Shown here: positions 9,029 through 18,348 of the stretch, piece after piece
How positions within the stretch are numbered: the first letter of the stretch is position 1
How the letters are laid out: every line of letters starts with the position of its first letter
From: Lachnospiraceae bacterium
GTDB taxonomy: Bacteria > Bacillota_A > Clostridia > Lachnospirales > Lachnospiraceae
Direction: 5' to 3'
Length of the DNA: 54,945 bases
NCBI GenBank assembly: GCA_024683935.1
Contig: JAIKXV010000143.1
Span: 1 to 54,945, forward strand
Notes under the pieces: model-generated
The model's input: only the letters and a program-made list of their open reading frames with translations
What the model was told of the DNA's origin: nothing
Database searches by the model: none
Program-made: the position numbers and the translations under genes

Positions 9029-9029
9029 G

Positions 9030-9818
9030 ATGTTATCAAGAGTAAACGTATTATTTACGGGAGGACTGGATTCCTCATATACGATGATGTATTTTTCGAG
9101 GTTCCCCGTGGAAATACAGCCCTACTACCTGAAGGACAACAGGCCGTCCGAGAGCTACGAGCTGAAGGCCATAAACGATATAATAACTGATATCAGGAAG
9201 AATCCGGAGACAAAGGCTAATATCCGGGAGCTCATCACAAAGCCCACCTATGCGATAAAGCCGGATAAGGAGATACAGGAAGCCTACCGCTATATGTTTA
9301 AGACTGCGGGTTTCGGGAAGCAGTACGGTTTTATTGCGAGGTTTGCGAAGGAAGAGGGGTTAGAGGGGCTCTTTATCTCCATAGTAGTCCATGGAAAGGT
9401 CAATAATCTCGTCAGAAAAAGCGGAGCCGTTGAGACCGTTCGAGAGGACGGAATGGAGTACTTCAGGCTGGATCCCGGGAGATGCGAAAAAAATCTCTAC
9501 AGGCTTTTCGAGAACGTGCTGTTTCCGCCGTCTTATCTCCATACCAAGGAAGAAGAGACAGAGGAGATGAAGAAGCTCGGCTTTGAGGAATCGATAAAAA
9601 AGACCTGGTTCTGCTACTGGCCGGTAAACGGCGAACCCTGCGGAACCTGTCCGCCCTGCAGGGATCTTATAAAGGACGGCATGACCTGGAGATTCACGGA
9701 TGCCGGCCTGAAGCGTTATGAAGAAGATAAAAAGGTGCCGGCGTGGAAGCATAAATTACGTGACTATAAGCTTACTCTTACCGATAAATGGTATGAGTTC
9801 AGGATGAGGCACAAGTAA
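9030..9818 (+). CDS. QueC-like PP-loop ATP enzyme (copy 1)
   Basis: 262 residues. A PP-loop TGGLDS (residues 10-15) marks an ATP-pyrophosphatase-type nucleotide site. Cys195, Cys204, Cys207 and Cys210 have the C-x8-C-x2-C-x2-C spacing of the QueC zinc site. QueC uses ATP twice to turn a carboxylate into an amide and then a nitrile. No other queuosine genes are present, and the gene abuts a uronic-acid-forming dehydrogenase. Amidation of a sugar carboxylate is therefore a reasonable inference, not a known function. The ATG at 9030 has GGAGG eight bases upstream; earlier in-frame codons lie inside the dehydrogenase. A clear paralogue lies at 26016-26813. Confidence 0.75.
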   Translation: MLSRVNVLFTGGLDSSYTMMYFSRFPVEIQPYYLKDNRPSESYELKAINDIITDIRKNPETKANIRELITKPTYAIKPDKEIQEAYRYMFKTAGFGKQYGFIARFAKEEGLEGLFISIVVHGKVNNLVRKSGAVETVREDGMEYFRLDPGRCEKNLYRLFENVLFPPSYLHTKEEETEEMKKLGFEESIKKTWFCYWPVNGEPCGTCPPCRDLIKDGMTWRFTDAGLKRYEEDKKVPAWKHKLRDYKLTLTDKWYEFRMRHK

Positions 9819-9832
9819 GGCGATCGGTCGGA

Positions 9833-10777
9833 ATGGATAGAGACAACCCCTTGGTAACCTGTGTTATCACGAGTTACAGAAGAGATAAAAAAATAGTTGA
9901 GAGGGCGCTTAACAGCGTGCTTTCCCAAAATTATTCCCCTCTCCAGATATTGATCATTGATGACAACAGGGGAGAGGGAGCCGAAGACTTTTCCAGGGGA
10001 CTCCTTGAAATAGCCGAAGGAAAAGAAAATGTATCCGTTATAAAAACGGAGAACGGACACGGCGGACAGAGGGCGAGAAATACAGGCATTGACCATGCTG
10101 AAGGCAGGTATGTAGCCTTTCTGGATGACGATGATGAGTGGCTGCCGGAAAAGACTGCTGTCCAGGTGGCGCTTCTGGAAGAAAACCCTGAAGCGGGACT
10201 TTCATACTGCAAGGGTTATCTGATCGACAATACCTACGATCCTCCCAGGATAGGAACTTTTAAGAGCGGGGACAATATCAGCTTTGAGGATCTACTGAAA
10301 AGTGACAGTATCGGAACCACTACCCAGGCCGTGATCCCGAAGAAGGTCTTTGATGATGTGGGAGGCTTTGATGAGGCCTTTCCCGCGAGGCAGGACTATG
10401 AAATGTGGCTCCGGATCACAAAGAAATACCCGACAGCCGGCAGCAGGGAGATACTGTATAAATATTATAAGGAAAAGGGAAACGGCCAGGTGTCCCATAA
10501 ATGGGAGAAATGTGTAAAGGGCTATGAACTGATCCATGAAAAGTATTGTGAGGACATAGATAAAAGCAGAGCCGCCAGATTCAACATAGTCTTCCACATA
10601 GCCCATCATTTGCTTGAAGGAGCCAGTCTGACCGGTGACGGCAAATTAAAAAAACAGGCGATACGTGATTATATCAGATCCTTTTTTATTTCGCCTTCCT
10701 GTTTTATGGTACAGGGTTTCTATTTTCTCAGGACAAAAAAACGCAGACTTATGAACAGGATAAAAAGGAAAAACTGA
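9833..10777 (+). CDS. GT2 family glycosyltransferase
   Basis: 314 residues with LVTCVITSYRRDK at the start, IIDDN near residue 41 and the acidic metal motif FLDDDDEWLP at about 97-106. GARNTG-like sequence (RARNTGIDHAEG) before it is typical of GT2 inverting transferases in O-antigen and capsule clusters. It follows the QueC-like gene by 14 bases within the same operon. The C-terminal 60 residues are basic, suggesting membrane association. Donor and acceptor sugars are unknown. Confidence 0.9.
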   Translation: MDRDNPLVTCVITSYRRDKKIVERALNSVLSQNYSPLQILIIDDNRGEGAEDFSRGLLEIAEGKENVSVIKTENGHGGQRARNTGIDHAEGRYVAFLDDDDEWLPEKTAVQVALLEENPEAGLSYCKGYLIDNTYDPPRIGTFKSGDNISFEDLLKSDSIGTTTQAVIPKKVFDDVGGFDEAFPARQDYEMWLRITKKYPTAGSREILYKYYKEKGNGQVSHKWEKCVKGYELIHEKYCEDIDKSRAARFNIVFHIAHHLLEGASLTGDGKLKKQAIRDYIRSFFISPSCFMVQGFYFLRTKKRRLMNRIKRKN

Positions 10778-10819
10778 AAGAAACTGTCATTAAAATATCC
10801 TGTTATGAATGGACGATAA

Positions 10820-12265
10820 ATGGGAAAAGAAGGATTCCATGAATGGGAGATCAGTCATGATCTTCTGAACAATAAATGCATTAACGGTTTCCAATACTGG
10901 AATTATATGAGGAGAGACATGTTCATGTCTTTCCGTGATGAAATTACTGATGTAGAGCCTGCTTTTTATCAGAATATGAAGGAACAGGACAAGGGGAGCA
11001 TTGCTGGTAAACTCAAAAAAGCTATGCTCCTTTTGCTGCCGGATCATGGTTCTGGGATCAACCGGAGCGATATAATGTTTCTCTGCCATCCCAGGCGTCA
11101 GGAAATAGACGGAAAGATGGTCAGCATATATACGGATCTGATTTCGGATGATTTCCCAGATTCGGTTACGGTTCAGAGATCGGGATTGGGAAAGTACGAA
11201 AGAGAAAAGATATACAGCAGGAACCTGATCTTTCTGGATAAACTGGCAACCAGCAGCTATATATACAGATACCTGATCAAGTGTTTCCGTTCGGGAGAGT
11301 ACCGGGAAATACAAAAACAGGTCATGCGTGATATGGAAATACCCTTCAGGGATCTGGCGGATACTTATGACCTTCATCCGGATCCAAAGGCCTTTGCGGA
11401 CAGGGTCACGATATTATACTACCTCTATAAATACAGGAAACCGCGTCTTAATAAGCTCTTAAAAAGGATCTCTCCCAAAGTAATAGTGGAAGTGGTGGGA
11501 TTAAGCTTTGATGCCAAGATAATAAATGAGCTTGCTTATGAGCTTGGAATAGAGACCATTGAACTGCAGCATGGTGCCGGAGGAATCTCTTTTTATTATC
11601 CCGAAAATGTGCAGATAAAACAGTTTGCAAAATGGTATTTTGCCTTTGGTGATTTCTGGAAGGACGGAATGAAACCGCCTATTCCACGGGATCATATCCT
11701 GTCTGCCGGGTTTCCTTACCATGATCTGCAAATGAAGGATTATCCTGCGGTTAAGGAAAACAACGTTTCCGATGCCGTTATCTTTCTGTCCAGCAGGAAA
11801 TATGGCCGGGAGCTTTCGGAAGTGGCCTCGGAACTAAAGAAAATACGACCGGATTTACGCGTGATCTTTAAGCTTCATCCCAGAGAATACGCTGATTATA
11901 AAGACAGCTATACCTCTCTGAAGGGCACCGGGGTGGAGATTATCGCCGACAACAAAGTGCCTTTATATGATCTGTTTTTCGCCTGCTCCATGCAGGTTGG
12001 AGTGGATTCGACTGCGATCTACGAAGGGATGGGGTTCGGCCTCACAACATATATATGGAATATTCCGAGGGCGGCTTCCATGAGGGCGATAGTTGACAGC
12101 GGATACGCCAGGCTGTTCAGTAATGCATCGGAACTGTCTGAGCTTATGGGGAGAAAAAATGAAGCTCCTGAATATGATGCGGACATTTTCTGGAGAAAGG
12201 ACAGTCTGGACAGGATTGAACGGGAGATAGCGCGGATAGGCGGACTGGACATTTCTTTTTCATAA
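10820..12265 (+). CDS. Probable GT-B-fold capsular polysaccharide transferase
   Basis: 481 residues without a clear named family. The C-terminal half has VIFKLHPRE near residue 350 and MQVGVDSTAIYEGMGFG near 395, a pairing seen in GT-B-type capsule synthesis and CDP-glycerol/polysialyl transferase-like proteins. There the HP motif and the Ser/Thr-rich turn contact the donor nucleotide. The N-terminal half is helical and unassigned. The ribosome site is weak, and the only in-frame upstream ATG is blocked by a stop. It sits among glycosyltransferase genes, which supports a transferase role. The exact reaction is unknown. Confidence 0.65.
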   Translation: MGKEGFHEWEISHDLLNNKCINGFQYWNYMRRDMFMSFRDEITDVEPAFYQNMKEQDKGSIAGKLKKAMLLLLPDHGSGINRSDIMFLCHPRRQEIDGKMVSIYTDLISDDFPDSVTVQRSGLGKYEREKIYSRNLIFLDKLATSSYIYRYLIKCFRSGEYREIQKQVMRDMEIPFRDLADTYDLHPDPKAFADRVTILYYLYKYRKPRLNKLLKRISPKVIVEVVGLSFDAKIINELAYELGIETIELQHGAGGISFYYPENVQIKQFAKWYFAFGDFWKDGMKPPIPRDHILSAGFPYHDLQMKDYPAVKENNVSDAVIFLSSRKYGRELSEVASELKKIRPDLRVIFKLHPREYADYKDSYTSLKGTGVEIIADNKVPLYDLFFACSMQVGVDSTAIYEGMGFGLTTYIWNIPRAASMRAIVDSGYARLFSNASELSELMGRKNEAPEYDADIFWRKDSLDRIEREIARIGGLDISFS

Positions 12266-12323
12266 GCGTTATGTTATCATAGCACGTAAGATCTGTTTCG
12301 CGAAAAACGTCCGGATAACAGCA

Positions 12324-13361
12324 ATGAACAAATATGACGAGTATTTCAATTTCAGACTGGCATGTGCGGATGATACGGATTCCATAATGAGATTCATCGG
12401 AGATGAATGGAAGAAGGATCATATATTATCCAAAAGCAGGGAGCTTTTTCTCTGGCAGCACGGCAACAGCGAATATGGCGATGAAGAGACCATAAATATC
12501 TATCTGATGACAGATAAAAAAGGCAGTATTGTCGGGATTAACGGTTTTGTTCAGTATTCGAACGATCCGCTTAAGCGTTACATTTCAAGCTGTATCACAA
12601 AGGTGAAAGCAGATCTTCCGGTGCCTATGTGCGGGGTTGAGTTGGTTAAAAGATTTAAGAGGGATGTTCCCGCGAATGCTTACTACAGCTCGGGCACCAG
12701 TGAAAAAATGATCCCGATAGGTAAGAAGATCTTTAATTATACTGTGGGGCTGATGCAGCAGTATTATATTCTGAATCCTACCGTGAAGAGTTTTAAGATA
12801 GCCGGGATAAACGGGGATCTTCCCGACCTCCCCTTTGAGAACGGATCTGTAAAGCTTGAAAAGGCGGATTTCAGTGACGTTCTGAGCAAGTATGACTTTA
12901 ATAAAAAATTCTATGATCAGGCCTATAAGAGTCCCGAATTTATAGAGAAACGGTATTTCAGACATCCGGTATATACATACAATGCATACGGTGTCGTGAC
13001 CGGAAACGGAACTTATGGGGGTGTGATCTTAGGACGGGAGATAGAGGCAGAAGGCTCAAAGGTATTCCGCATTGTGGACTATCTCGGGGATACCGGGCTC
13101 CTGGGTGAGATCGGCGGAGAGCTGAGAGAGCTGGCAGAGAATCAGCAGTATGAATACGTGGATATTACAGCCGGCACACTTCCCGGGGATATAATGAAAA
13201 GATCGGGGTTCAGGCTTTTGCGTCAGGGTGATGACAATATTATTCCGATGCATTTTGAACCGTTTGAGAAAAAGAATGTCTTTGTCCGGTTCCAGAAGAG
13301 TAGTTCGGATATCATAGTGTTCAAGGCGGATGGGGATCAGGACAGACCCAATTTTATGTAA
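12324..13361 (+). CDS. GNAT-like acyltransferase family protein
   Basis: 345 residues. The first 120 residues resemble the N-terminal half of a GNAT fold (FRLACADDTDSIMRFI then a WKKDHIL segment and IVGINGFVQY), a form common in polysaccharide clusters. A second GNAT-like half may follow near 220-310. No perfect acetyl-CoA P-loop (Q/RxxGxG/A) is visible, so activity is uncertain. It could N- or O-acylate an amino sugar or simply bind one. The ribosome site is weak. The gene lies in the same direction and spacing as the flanking polysaccharide genes. Confidence 0.6.
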   Translation: MNKYDEYFNFRLACADDTDSIMRFIGDEWKKDHILSKSRELFLWQHGNSEYGDEETINIYLMTDKKGSIVGINGFVQYSNDPLKRYISSCITKVKADLPVPMCGVELVKRFKRDVPANAYYSSGTSEKMIPIGKKIFNYTVGLMQQYYILNPTVKSFKIAGINGDLPDLPFENGSVKLEKADFSDVLSKYDFNKKFYDQAYKSPEFIEKRYFRHPVYTYNAYGVVTGNGTYGGVILGREIEAEGSKVFRIVDYLGDTGLLGEIGGELRELAENQQYEYVDITAGTLPGDIMKRSGFRLLRQGDDNIIPMHFEPFEKKNVFVRFQKSSSDIIVFKADGDQDRPNFM

Positions 13362-13382
13362 ACTAATTGCTTGGAGTTGTAA

Positions 13383-14510
13383 ATGAAAAATATAGCCTTT
13401 TGGGGATCAAAAAACACGGGACGGTTTCTTCTGAAGTCTTGCCCGGAGGATATAAATGTAAAATTCTTCCTGATAGACAATGGTGAAGAAAACGGCGGGG
13501 ATCAGAAAGAGGGAAAGGTTCCCGTCATATCTCTTTCCGGGCTGAAAGAGCGCTGGGATAAAAAAGAGATAGACGCAGTTTATATCTATACATATACAAG
13601 GTATTCCTTATCCGGGATTATAAAGAAACTTCATGATGCCGGAATAAGACATATCGGTGTATTCAGACACAGAGTCGGGATCGGACAGAGGCTGGACTGG
13701 AATGATGTGGTTTTTACAGATGAACTGGGCAAGCCGTTTCTGCCTTATCTGCAGATCAATCTGGTGGACGGATGCAATCTGAACTGCAAGGGCTGCGCTC
13801 ATTTTGCAAACCTTTTTGACACAACAGAGATAACGGATATTTCAGAGTTCAAAAAGGATCTTTCATATTTATCCCGGAGGATACATCTGTTTGAACTGAG
13901 GATGATGGGAGGGGAACCCCTCTTAAATAAGGATCTTCCGGACTATATCAATGCTGCAAGGGAAATCCTGCCGGAGACGGATCTCCGTCTGGTTACCAAT
14001 GGTATTCTCCTACTGAAGCAGCCGAAGGAGCTGTTTGAATGTATAAAGAAAAACAATGTTACACTCGACATCTCCGGATATAAACCGATACTGCCCTATC
14101 AGGATAAGATCACCGCGCTGTTAAAGGAATACGACATTCCCTATGTGATGACTCTCAATATAGGGAAATTCTATAAAACCATGAACATAAGCGGGAACTC
14201 GGATGAGAAGAAGGCATATGAAGTGTGTGCCCAGAGCTTCTGTACCCATTTGAGGGGCGGGAAATTGTATGTGTGTCCGATGGAAGCCCTGTTTTACAGA
14301 TATATTGAGTATTTTAATATCCAGGATTTTCCCCTGGATACGGCAAAGTTCGGTATAGATATTTATGATGACAATCTGGATTTTTCATCTCTTTTTGACA
14401 GGATCAGTGAAAGCGTGCCTCTTTGCAGATACTGCAGCGAAGGCGGAGACGAGCTGTTCGACTGGGCTGTCAGCGATGATCCTGAAAAAGAAGACTGGAT
14501 AATTAGCTGA
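13383..14510 (+). CDS. Radical SAM enzyme with N-terminal Rossmann-like domain
   Basis: 375 residues. Residues 1-100 resemble a nucleotide- or sugar-nucleotide-binding domain (IAFWGSKNTGRFLL). Cys131, Cys135 and Cys138 in DGCNLNCKGCAHF form the CX3CX2C [4Fe-4S] motif, followed by MMGGEPLLNKDL. C-terminal cysteines in LYVCPMEALF and VPLCRYCSEG suggest a SPASM- or twitch-like auxiliary cluster site. In this setting it may dehydrate, epimerise or otherwise rearrange an activated sugar. GGAG lies six bases before the ATG. A second radical SAM gene beside the second QueC-like gene hints at a shared pathway. Confidence 0.8.
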   Translation: MKNIAFWGSKNTGRFLLKSCPEDINVKFFLIDNGEENGGDQKEGKVPVISLSGLKERWDKKEIDAVYIYTYTRYSLSGIIKKLHDAGIRHIGVFRHRVGIGQRLDWNDVVFTDELGKPFLPYLQINLVDGCNLNCKGCAHFANLFDTTEITDISEFKKDLSYLSRRIHLFELRMMGGEPLLNKDLPDYINAAREILPETDLRLVTNGILLLKQPKELFECIKKNNVTLDISGYKPILPYQDKITALLKEYDIPYVMTLNIGKFYKTMNISGNSDEKKAYEVCAQSFCTHLRGGKLYVCPMEALFYRYIEYFNIQDFPLDTAKFGIDIYDDNLDFSSLFDRISESVPLCRYCSEGGDELFDWAVSDDPEKEDWIIS

Positions 14511-14531
14511 AAGGATCGGTATCAGTAAAGT

Positions 14532-16061
14532 ATGTCAAAGAAAAACATCCCCGATGTGAAGATAGGAATAGTGGCTGTCAGCCGCAACTGTTTTCCGGAA
14601 AGCCTGAGCGTAAACCGGAGAAAGGCAGTGGTTCAGAGCTATATGGACAGATATGATGCGGATGAGATCTATGAGTGTCCGATATGCATAGTTGAAAGCG
14701 AACTGCATATGACAAGGGCTCTTAAAGATATCCTTAAGGAAGGCTGTAATGCACTCTGCGTATATCTCGGCAATTTCGGACCGGAGATCGCGGAAACCAT
14801 GCTGGCAGAGGAATTCAGCGGACCCGTTATGTTCTGCGCTGCCGCTGAAGAAAGCCAGAATGATCTCCTTGACGGAAGAGGAGACGCATACTGCGGTATG
14901 CTGAACGCAAGCTACAGTCTGGGATTACGGGGAGTGAAGGCGTATATTCCGTCAAAGCCTGTTGGTACGGCAGAAAAATGTGCGGATATGATACATGCCT
15001 TTATTCCGATTGCCAGGACTCTTCTGGGACTCAGATCCTTAAAGATCATTTCATTCGGACCGAGACCTTCCAATTTCATGGCGTGCAACGCACCGATAAA
15101 GCCCTTATATGACCTCGGTGTGGAGATAGAGGAAAACTCCGAACTGGATCTTTTGGAATCCTTCAACCGCCATGAAGGAGATAAAAGGATTGAAAATATT
15201 GCCAAAGAGATGGCAGATGAACTGCAGACCGGAAATACAATGCCGTCTCTTCTGCCAAAACTTGCCCAGTATGAGCTGACGCTGCGGGACTGGATCAGAA
15301 ACCACAAGGGAAAATCAAAATACACCGCAATTGCAGGAAAATGCTGGCCGGCGTTTCAGACATCCTTCGGTTTTGTTCCCTGCTATGTGAACAGCCGGCT
15401 TACTGCGGACGGAATACCCGTTTCCTGTGAAGTGGATATATTCGGGGCTCTTTCCGAATATATCGGTACCTGTATCTCGGGAGAACCGGTGACTCTGCTG
15501 GATATTAACAATACCGTTCCCGGAGACATGTACGAAGAAAGCATAAGGAACAAGGACTTTGGCGGCTATAAGTATTCTCCTGATGACGTTTTCATGGCTT
15601 TTCACTGCGGAAACACGGCTTCCTGCAGGATACAGAAACCGCAGATCAAGAACCAGCGCATAATGGCCAGATCGCTCCCTGAGGAAATGACGAATGGTAC
15701 TCTGGAGGGAGACCTGATGCCGGGTGACACCACTATTTTCAGGCTTCAGGGTACGGCCGATTCAAGACTGCAGGCATATATGGCTGAGGGTAAGATACTT
15801 CCCGTGGGAACCAGATCCTTTGGAAGCATCGGTGTTTTCGGCATAAAGGATATGGCCCGGTTTTACAGGCATGTGCTTATTGAAAAGCATTATCCCCACC
15901 ACGCCGCGATTCTTTTCGGGCATTATGGGAAAACCCTTTATGAGGTGTTCAGGTATGCAGGCATTCCTATACAGGACATAGATACAAACCGCAGAAAAGA
16001 GATTTTTTATTTAACTGAGAATCCGTATGATTCAGAAGAGGATTCGGAAGGGATTATTTAA
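14532..16061 (+). CDS. L-fucose/L-arabinose isomerase family protein
   Basis: 509 residues. The central region KCWPAFQTSFGFVPCYVNSR and the following EVDIFGALSEY fit the FucI/AraA-type sugar isomerase fold, in which Glu and Asp bind Mn2+. The C-terminal HHAAILFGHYGKTLYEV is also typical of this family. Such enzymes interconvert aldoses and ketoses. Here the gene runs into a FabZ-like gene and a split transketolase, so a role in making a ketose or a branched or extended sugar for the polysaccharide is more likely than fucose catabolism. No fucose kinase or aldolase lies in this operon. The ribosome site is weak. Confidence 0.75.
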   Translation: MSKKNIPDVKIGIVAVSRNCFPESLSVNRRKAVVQSYMDRYDADEIYECPICIVESELHMTRALKDILKEGCNALCVYLGNFGPEIAETMLAEEFSGPVMFCAAAEESQNDLLDGRGDAYCGMLNASYSLGLRGVKAYIPSKPVGTAEKCADMIHAFIPIARTLLGLRSLKIISFGPRPSNFMACNAPIKPLYDLGVEIEENSELDLLESFNRHEGDKRIENIAKEMADELQTGNTMPSLLPKLAQYELTLRDWIRNHKGKSKYTAIAGKCWPAFQTSFGFVPCYVNSRLTADGIPVSCEVDIFGALSEYIGTCISGEPVTLLDINNTVPGDMYEESIRNKDFGGYKYSPDDVFMAFHCGNTASCRIQKPQIKNQRIMARSLPEEMTNGTLEGDLMPGDTTIFRLQGTADSRLQAYMAEGKILPVGTRSFGSIGVFGIKDMARFYRHVLIEKHYPHHAAILFGHYGKTLYEVFRYAGIPIQDIDTNRRKEIFYLTENPYDSEEDSEGII

Positions 16062-16561
16062 TGGAAAAGACAAAATATGAACCCATATACAATATCGGAG
16101 CATACGAAATACAGAAATACCAGCAGAACAGGTATCCGCTTTTCTTTCTGGATGTGGTTGAAGAAGCTATTCCCGGGGAATATGTAAGGGCAAAAAAGAA
16201 CTTCTCCTATGACGAGTGGTTCTTCCCGGCACACTTTGAAGATGAGCCGAATGTTCCGGGATTTATTCAAATGGAGATACTGGCGCAAACCTTTATCATG
16301 ACCTTCCTCACCATACCGGAGCACAAGGGAAAGAAAACCGCGTTTCTGAATGTTGATAATCTGCGTATGCGTAAGAAGATGGTTCCGGGAGATACGCTGA
16401 TAATAGAAGCTACACTGAAGAGCTTCAGAAGAGGCGTGGCTTCAGGCCATGTGGAGGGAAAGCTGAACGGAGAATATGCCCTGTCTGCTGATCTCAGAAT
16501 AGCCCTTCCTGATGTAATGAGGGAATTTATTCCGGAGGACGGAAATGCCGGAAAAGCGTGA
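16061..16561 (+). CDS. FabZ-like hotdog-fold dehydratase
   Basis: 166 residues with the FabZ active-site pattern: His58 in AHFEDEPNVPGFIQ and Glu72 in MEILAQ. FabZ proteins dehydrate 3-hydroxyacyl-ACP. Because an ACP, an acyl ligase and LuxC/LuxE genes follow, its substrate may be a carrier-bound hydroxyacyl group. It could instead act as a thioesterase-like hotdog protein. The start ATG overlaps the isomerase stop (TAATG), and the end overlaps the next gene by 17 bases, so translation is tightly coupled. It is somewhat longer than ordinary FabZ. Confidence 0.8.
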   Translation: MEKTKYEPIYNIGAYEIQKYQQNRYPLFFLDVVEEAIPGEYVRAKKNFSYDEWFFPAHFEDEPNVPGFIQMEILAQTFIMTFLTIPEHKGKKTAFLNVDNLRMRKKMVPGDTLIIEATLKSFRRGVASGHVEGKLNGEYALSADLRIALPDVMREFIPEDGNAGKA

Positions 16562-17363
16562 ATATTTAGAACAGCATGCTAAAAATATCAGGCGTCATAT
16601 ACTCGATATGGGTCATCATGCCGGAGGGCATGCCGCTCATATGGGAGGAGCACTGTCTATAGCTGATCTGATGTCAGTGCTGTATTTTGATGTGATGAAT
16701 ACCCGTGAGACCGGGATGAAGTCGGAGCTTAGGGACAGATGTATATTGAGTAAAGGACATGCTTCCCTGGCGCTGTATGCCGCGCTTCTGGAAGCCGGCC
16801 TGATGGATCCGGAGTACAAGGATACATTTGAAGATGATAACAGCAGCCTGCCCGGACATCCGGTTAAAAACAGGGAGCTCGGAATAGAATTTACAAATGG
16901 TTCGCTTGGAATGGGTTTGTCTGTTGGTATTGGCGTAGCCATAGCCTGCAGAAAGAAAAGAACTGATAACAGGATTTATGTGATCCTGGGAGACGGAGAG
17001 TGCAATGAGGGATCGGTATGGGAGGCTTTTATGGCTGCCGCCGCTTATAATCTTTCCAATCTCACAGCAGTGATCGATGTAAACGGCTTTCAGCTCAGCG
17101 GTTCGACAGAGGATGTGATGAAGCCCGGTAATATTGCATCGAAACTGAAGGCATTCGACTGGAATGTTACAGAAGTTGACGGACATGATGTTATTGCATT
17201 GTCAGAGGCTCTTAGTATAAGAAGTACCGATAAACCGAATGCTGTGGTCATGCATACAGTCAAGGGAAAGGGTTTCTCATTTTCCGAAAATGATAACAGC
17301 TGGCATCATGCGGTTGTAACATCTTCCGCATATGAGACAGGAATAAAGGAGCTGGGTGAGTAG
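16545..17363 (+). CDS. Transketolase, N-terminal (TPP-binding) subunit
   Basis: 272 residues covering the thiamine-diphosphate-binding half of transketolase. The TPP/metal motif is ILGDGECNEGSVWEA, and the phosphate/substrate His residues lie in LSKGHASLALY and LPGHPVKN. Transketolase moves a two-carbon ketol unit to an aldehyde. Two-gene transketolases are common in archaea and in sugar-specific clusters. GGAGG lies six bases before the ATG. The partner subunit begins two bases after the stop. Its presence with an aldehyde-forming LuxC is the reason to suspect carbon-chain extension here; the substrate is unknown. Confidence 0.92.
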   Translation: MPEKREYLEQHAKNIRRHILDMGHHAGGHAAHMGGALSIADLMSVLYFDVMNTRETGMKSELRDRCILSKGHASLALYAALLEAGLMDPEYKDTFEDDNSSLPGHPVKNRELGIEFTNGSLGMGLSVGIGVAIACRKKRTDNRIYVILGDGECNEGSVWEAFMAAAAYNLSNLTAVIDVNGFQLSGSTEDVMKPGNIASKLKAFDWNVTEVDGHDVIALSEALSIRSTDKPNAVVMHTVKGKGFSFSENDNSWHHAVVTSSAYETGIKELGE

Positions 17364-17365
17364 TT

Positions 17366-18337
17366 ATGCCGGAGTATAATAAGAAAAATGCAAGACGCTG
17401 GTCTGTGATGGGTGAGCGTCCCACCTTCGGACTGACTCTCTTCGAGCTTGCAAAAGATAATGATGATATAATGGCGGTGGTCGCGGATGTGGTGAATTCC
17501 GCAGGTCTCGACCGTATGAATAAGGAAATGCCCGACCGTATCATCAATACAGGTATCGCAGAACAGAACATGATGGGGATAGCTACCGGATTGGCAAGTG
17601 AGGGCTATTCTGTATATACGGCTTCATTTGCTCCGTTTCAGGCAATGAGATGTCTGGAGCAGATCAGAGTAAATCAGGGGTATATGGGACAGAAACTCAT
17701 CATGGCCGGACTGGCCTCCGGAGTAGCATACGGAGAGCTGGGATATACGCATTGCTGTATTGAGGATGCCGCTATTTTAAGATCTATTCCGAATATTGCC
17801 GTTGTGGTTCCTGCTGACTGCATGGAGACTGCAAAGGTAACGGAAGCCGCCCTTCATTATGATAATTCGGTATATATCAGATTAATGGACAAAACAAATG
17901 TACCGATGGTGTATAATGAGGACTATGATTTTGAGATAGGAAAAGCCGTACCTCTTATTGAAGGCGGAAATATAGCGATACTTTCAAACGGTCCCATGGT
18001 CTCGCGGGCACTGGATGCGGCCGGAAGATGGAATGACAGTGAAGCAGAAAAAGTGTCGGTTTACGATTTCCATACAATAAAACCCGTTGATACAGTACTG
18101 TTAGATAAACTCAGTACGGCGAAAGCGATTATCACTGTTGAGGAGCACAGTATTGTCGGCGGCCTGGGAAGTGCGGTTGCAGAGTTTTATTCTGCCTGCT
18201 CAAAGCATCCTGTTATCATCAGGATGGGGATTCCGGATGAATATTGTCATGCGGGTTCTCATGATTATATTTTGGAAAAATATGGCCTTACTGCTGAAAA
18301 AATATTTGAGCAGATCAGTTCGATCAGTGCGAAATAG
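17366..18337 (+). CDS. Transketolase, C-terminal (pyrimidine-binding) subunit
   Basis: 323 residues covering the pyrimidine-binding and C-terminal domains of transketolase. GIAEQNMMGIATGLASEG includes the Glu that activates the thiamine, and the end has the usual alpha/beta C-terminal domain (TVEEHSIVGGLGSAVAEF). It needs the preceding N-terminal subunit to form an active enzyme. It starts two bases after that gene and ends 11 bases before an acyl carrier protein gene, which is not a usual neighbour of transketolase. Confidence 0.92.
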   Translation: MPEYNKKNARRWSVMGERPTFGLTLFELAKDNDDIMAVVADVVNSAGLDRMNKEMPDRIINTGIAEQNMMGIATGLASEGYSVYTASFAPFQAMRCLEQIRVNQGYMGQKLIMAGLASGVAYGELGYTHCCIEDAAILRSIPNIAVVVPADCMETAKVTEAALHYDNSVYIRLMDKTNVPMVYNEDYDFEIGKAVPLIEGGNIAILSNGPMVSRALDAAGRWNDSEAEKVSVYDFHTIKPVDTVLLDKLSTAKAIITVEEHSIVGGLGSAVAEFYSACSKHPVIIRMGIPDEYCHAGSHDYILEKYGLTAEKIFEQISSISAK

Positions 18338-18348
18338 GAGGAATTGAA

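Noticed and set aside
9030..9818. Queuosine or preQ0 synthesis by the QueC-like protein
   Set aside because: No QueD, QueE or QueF gene is nearby, and two divergent copies sit in a polysaccharide locus.
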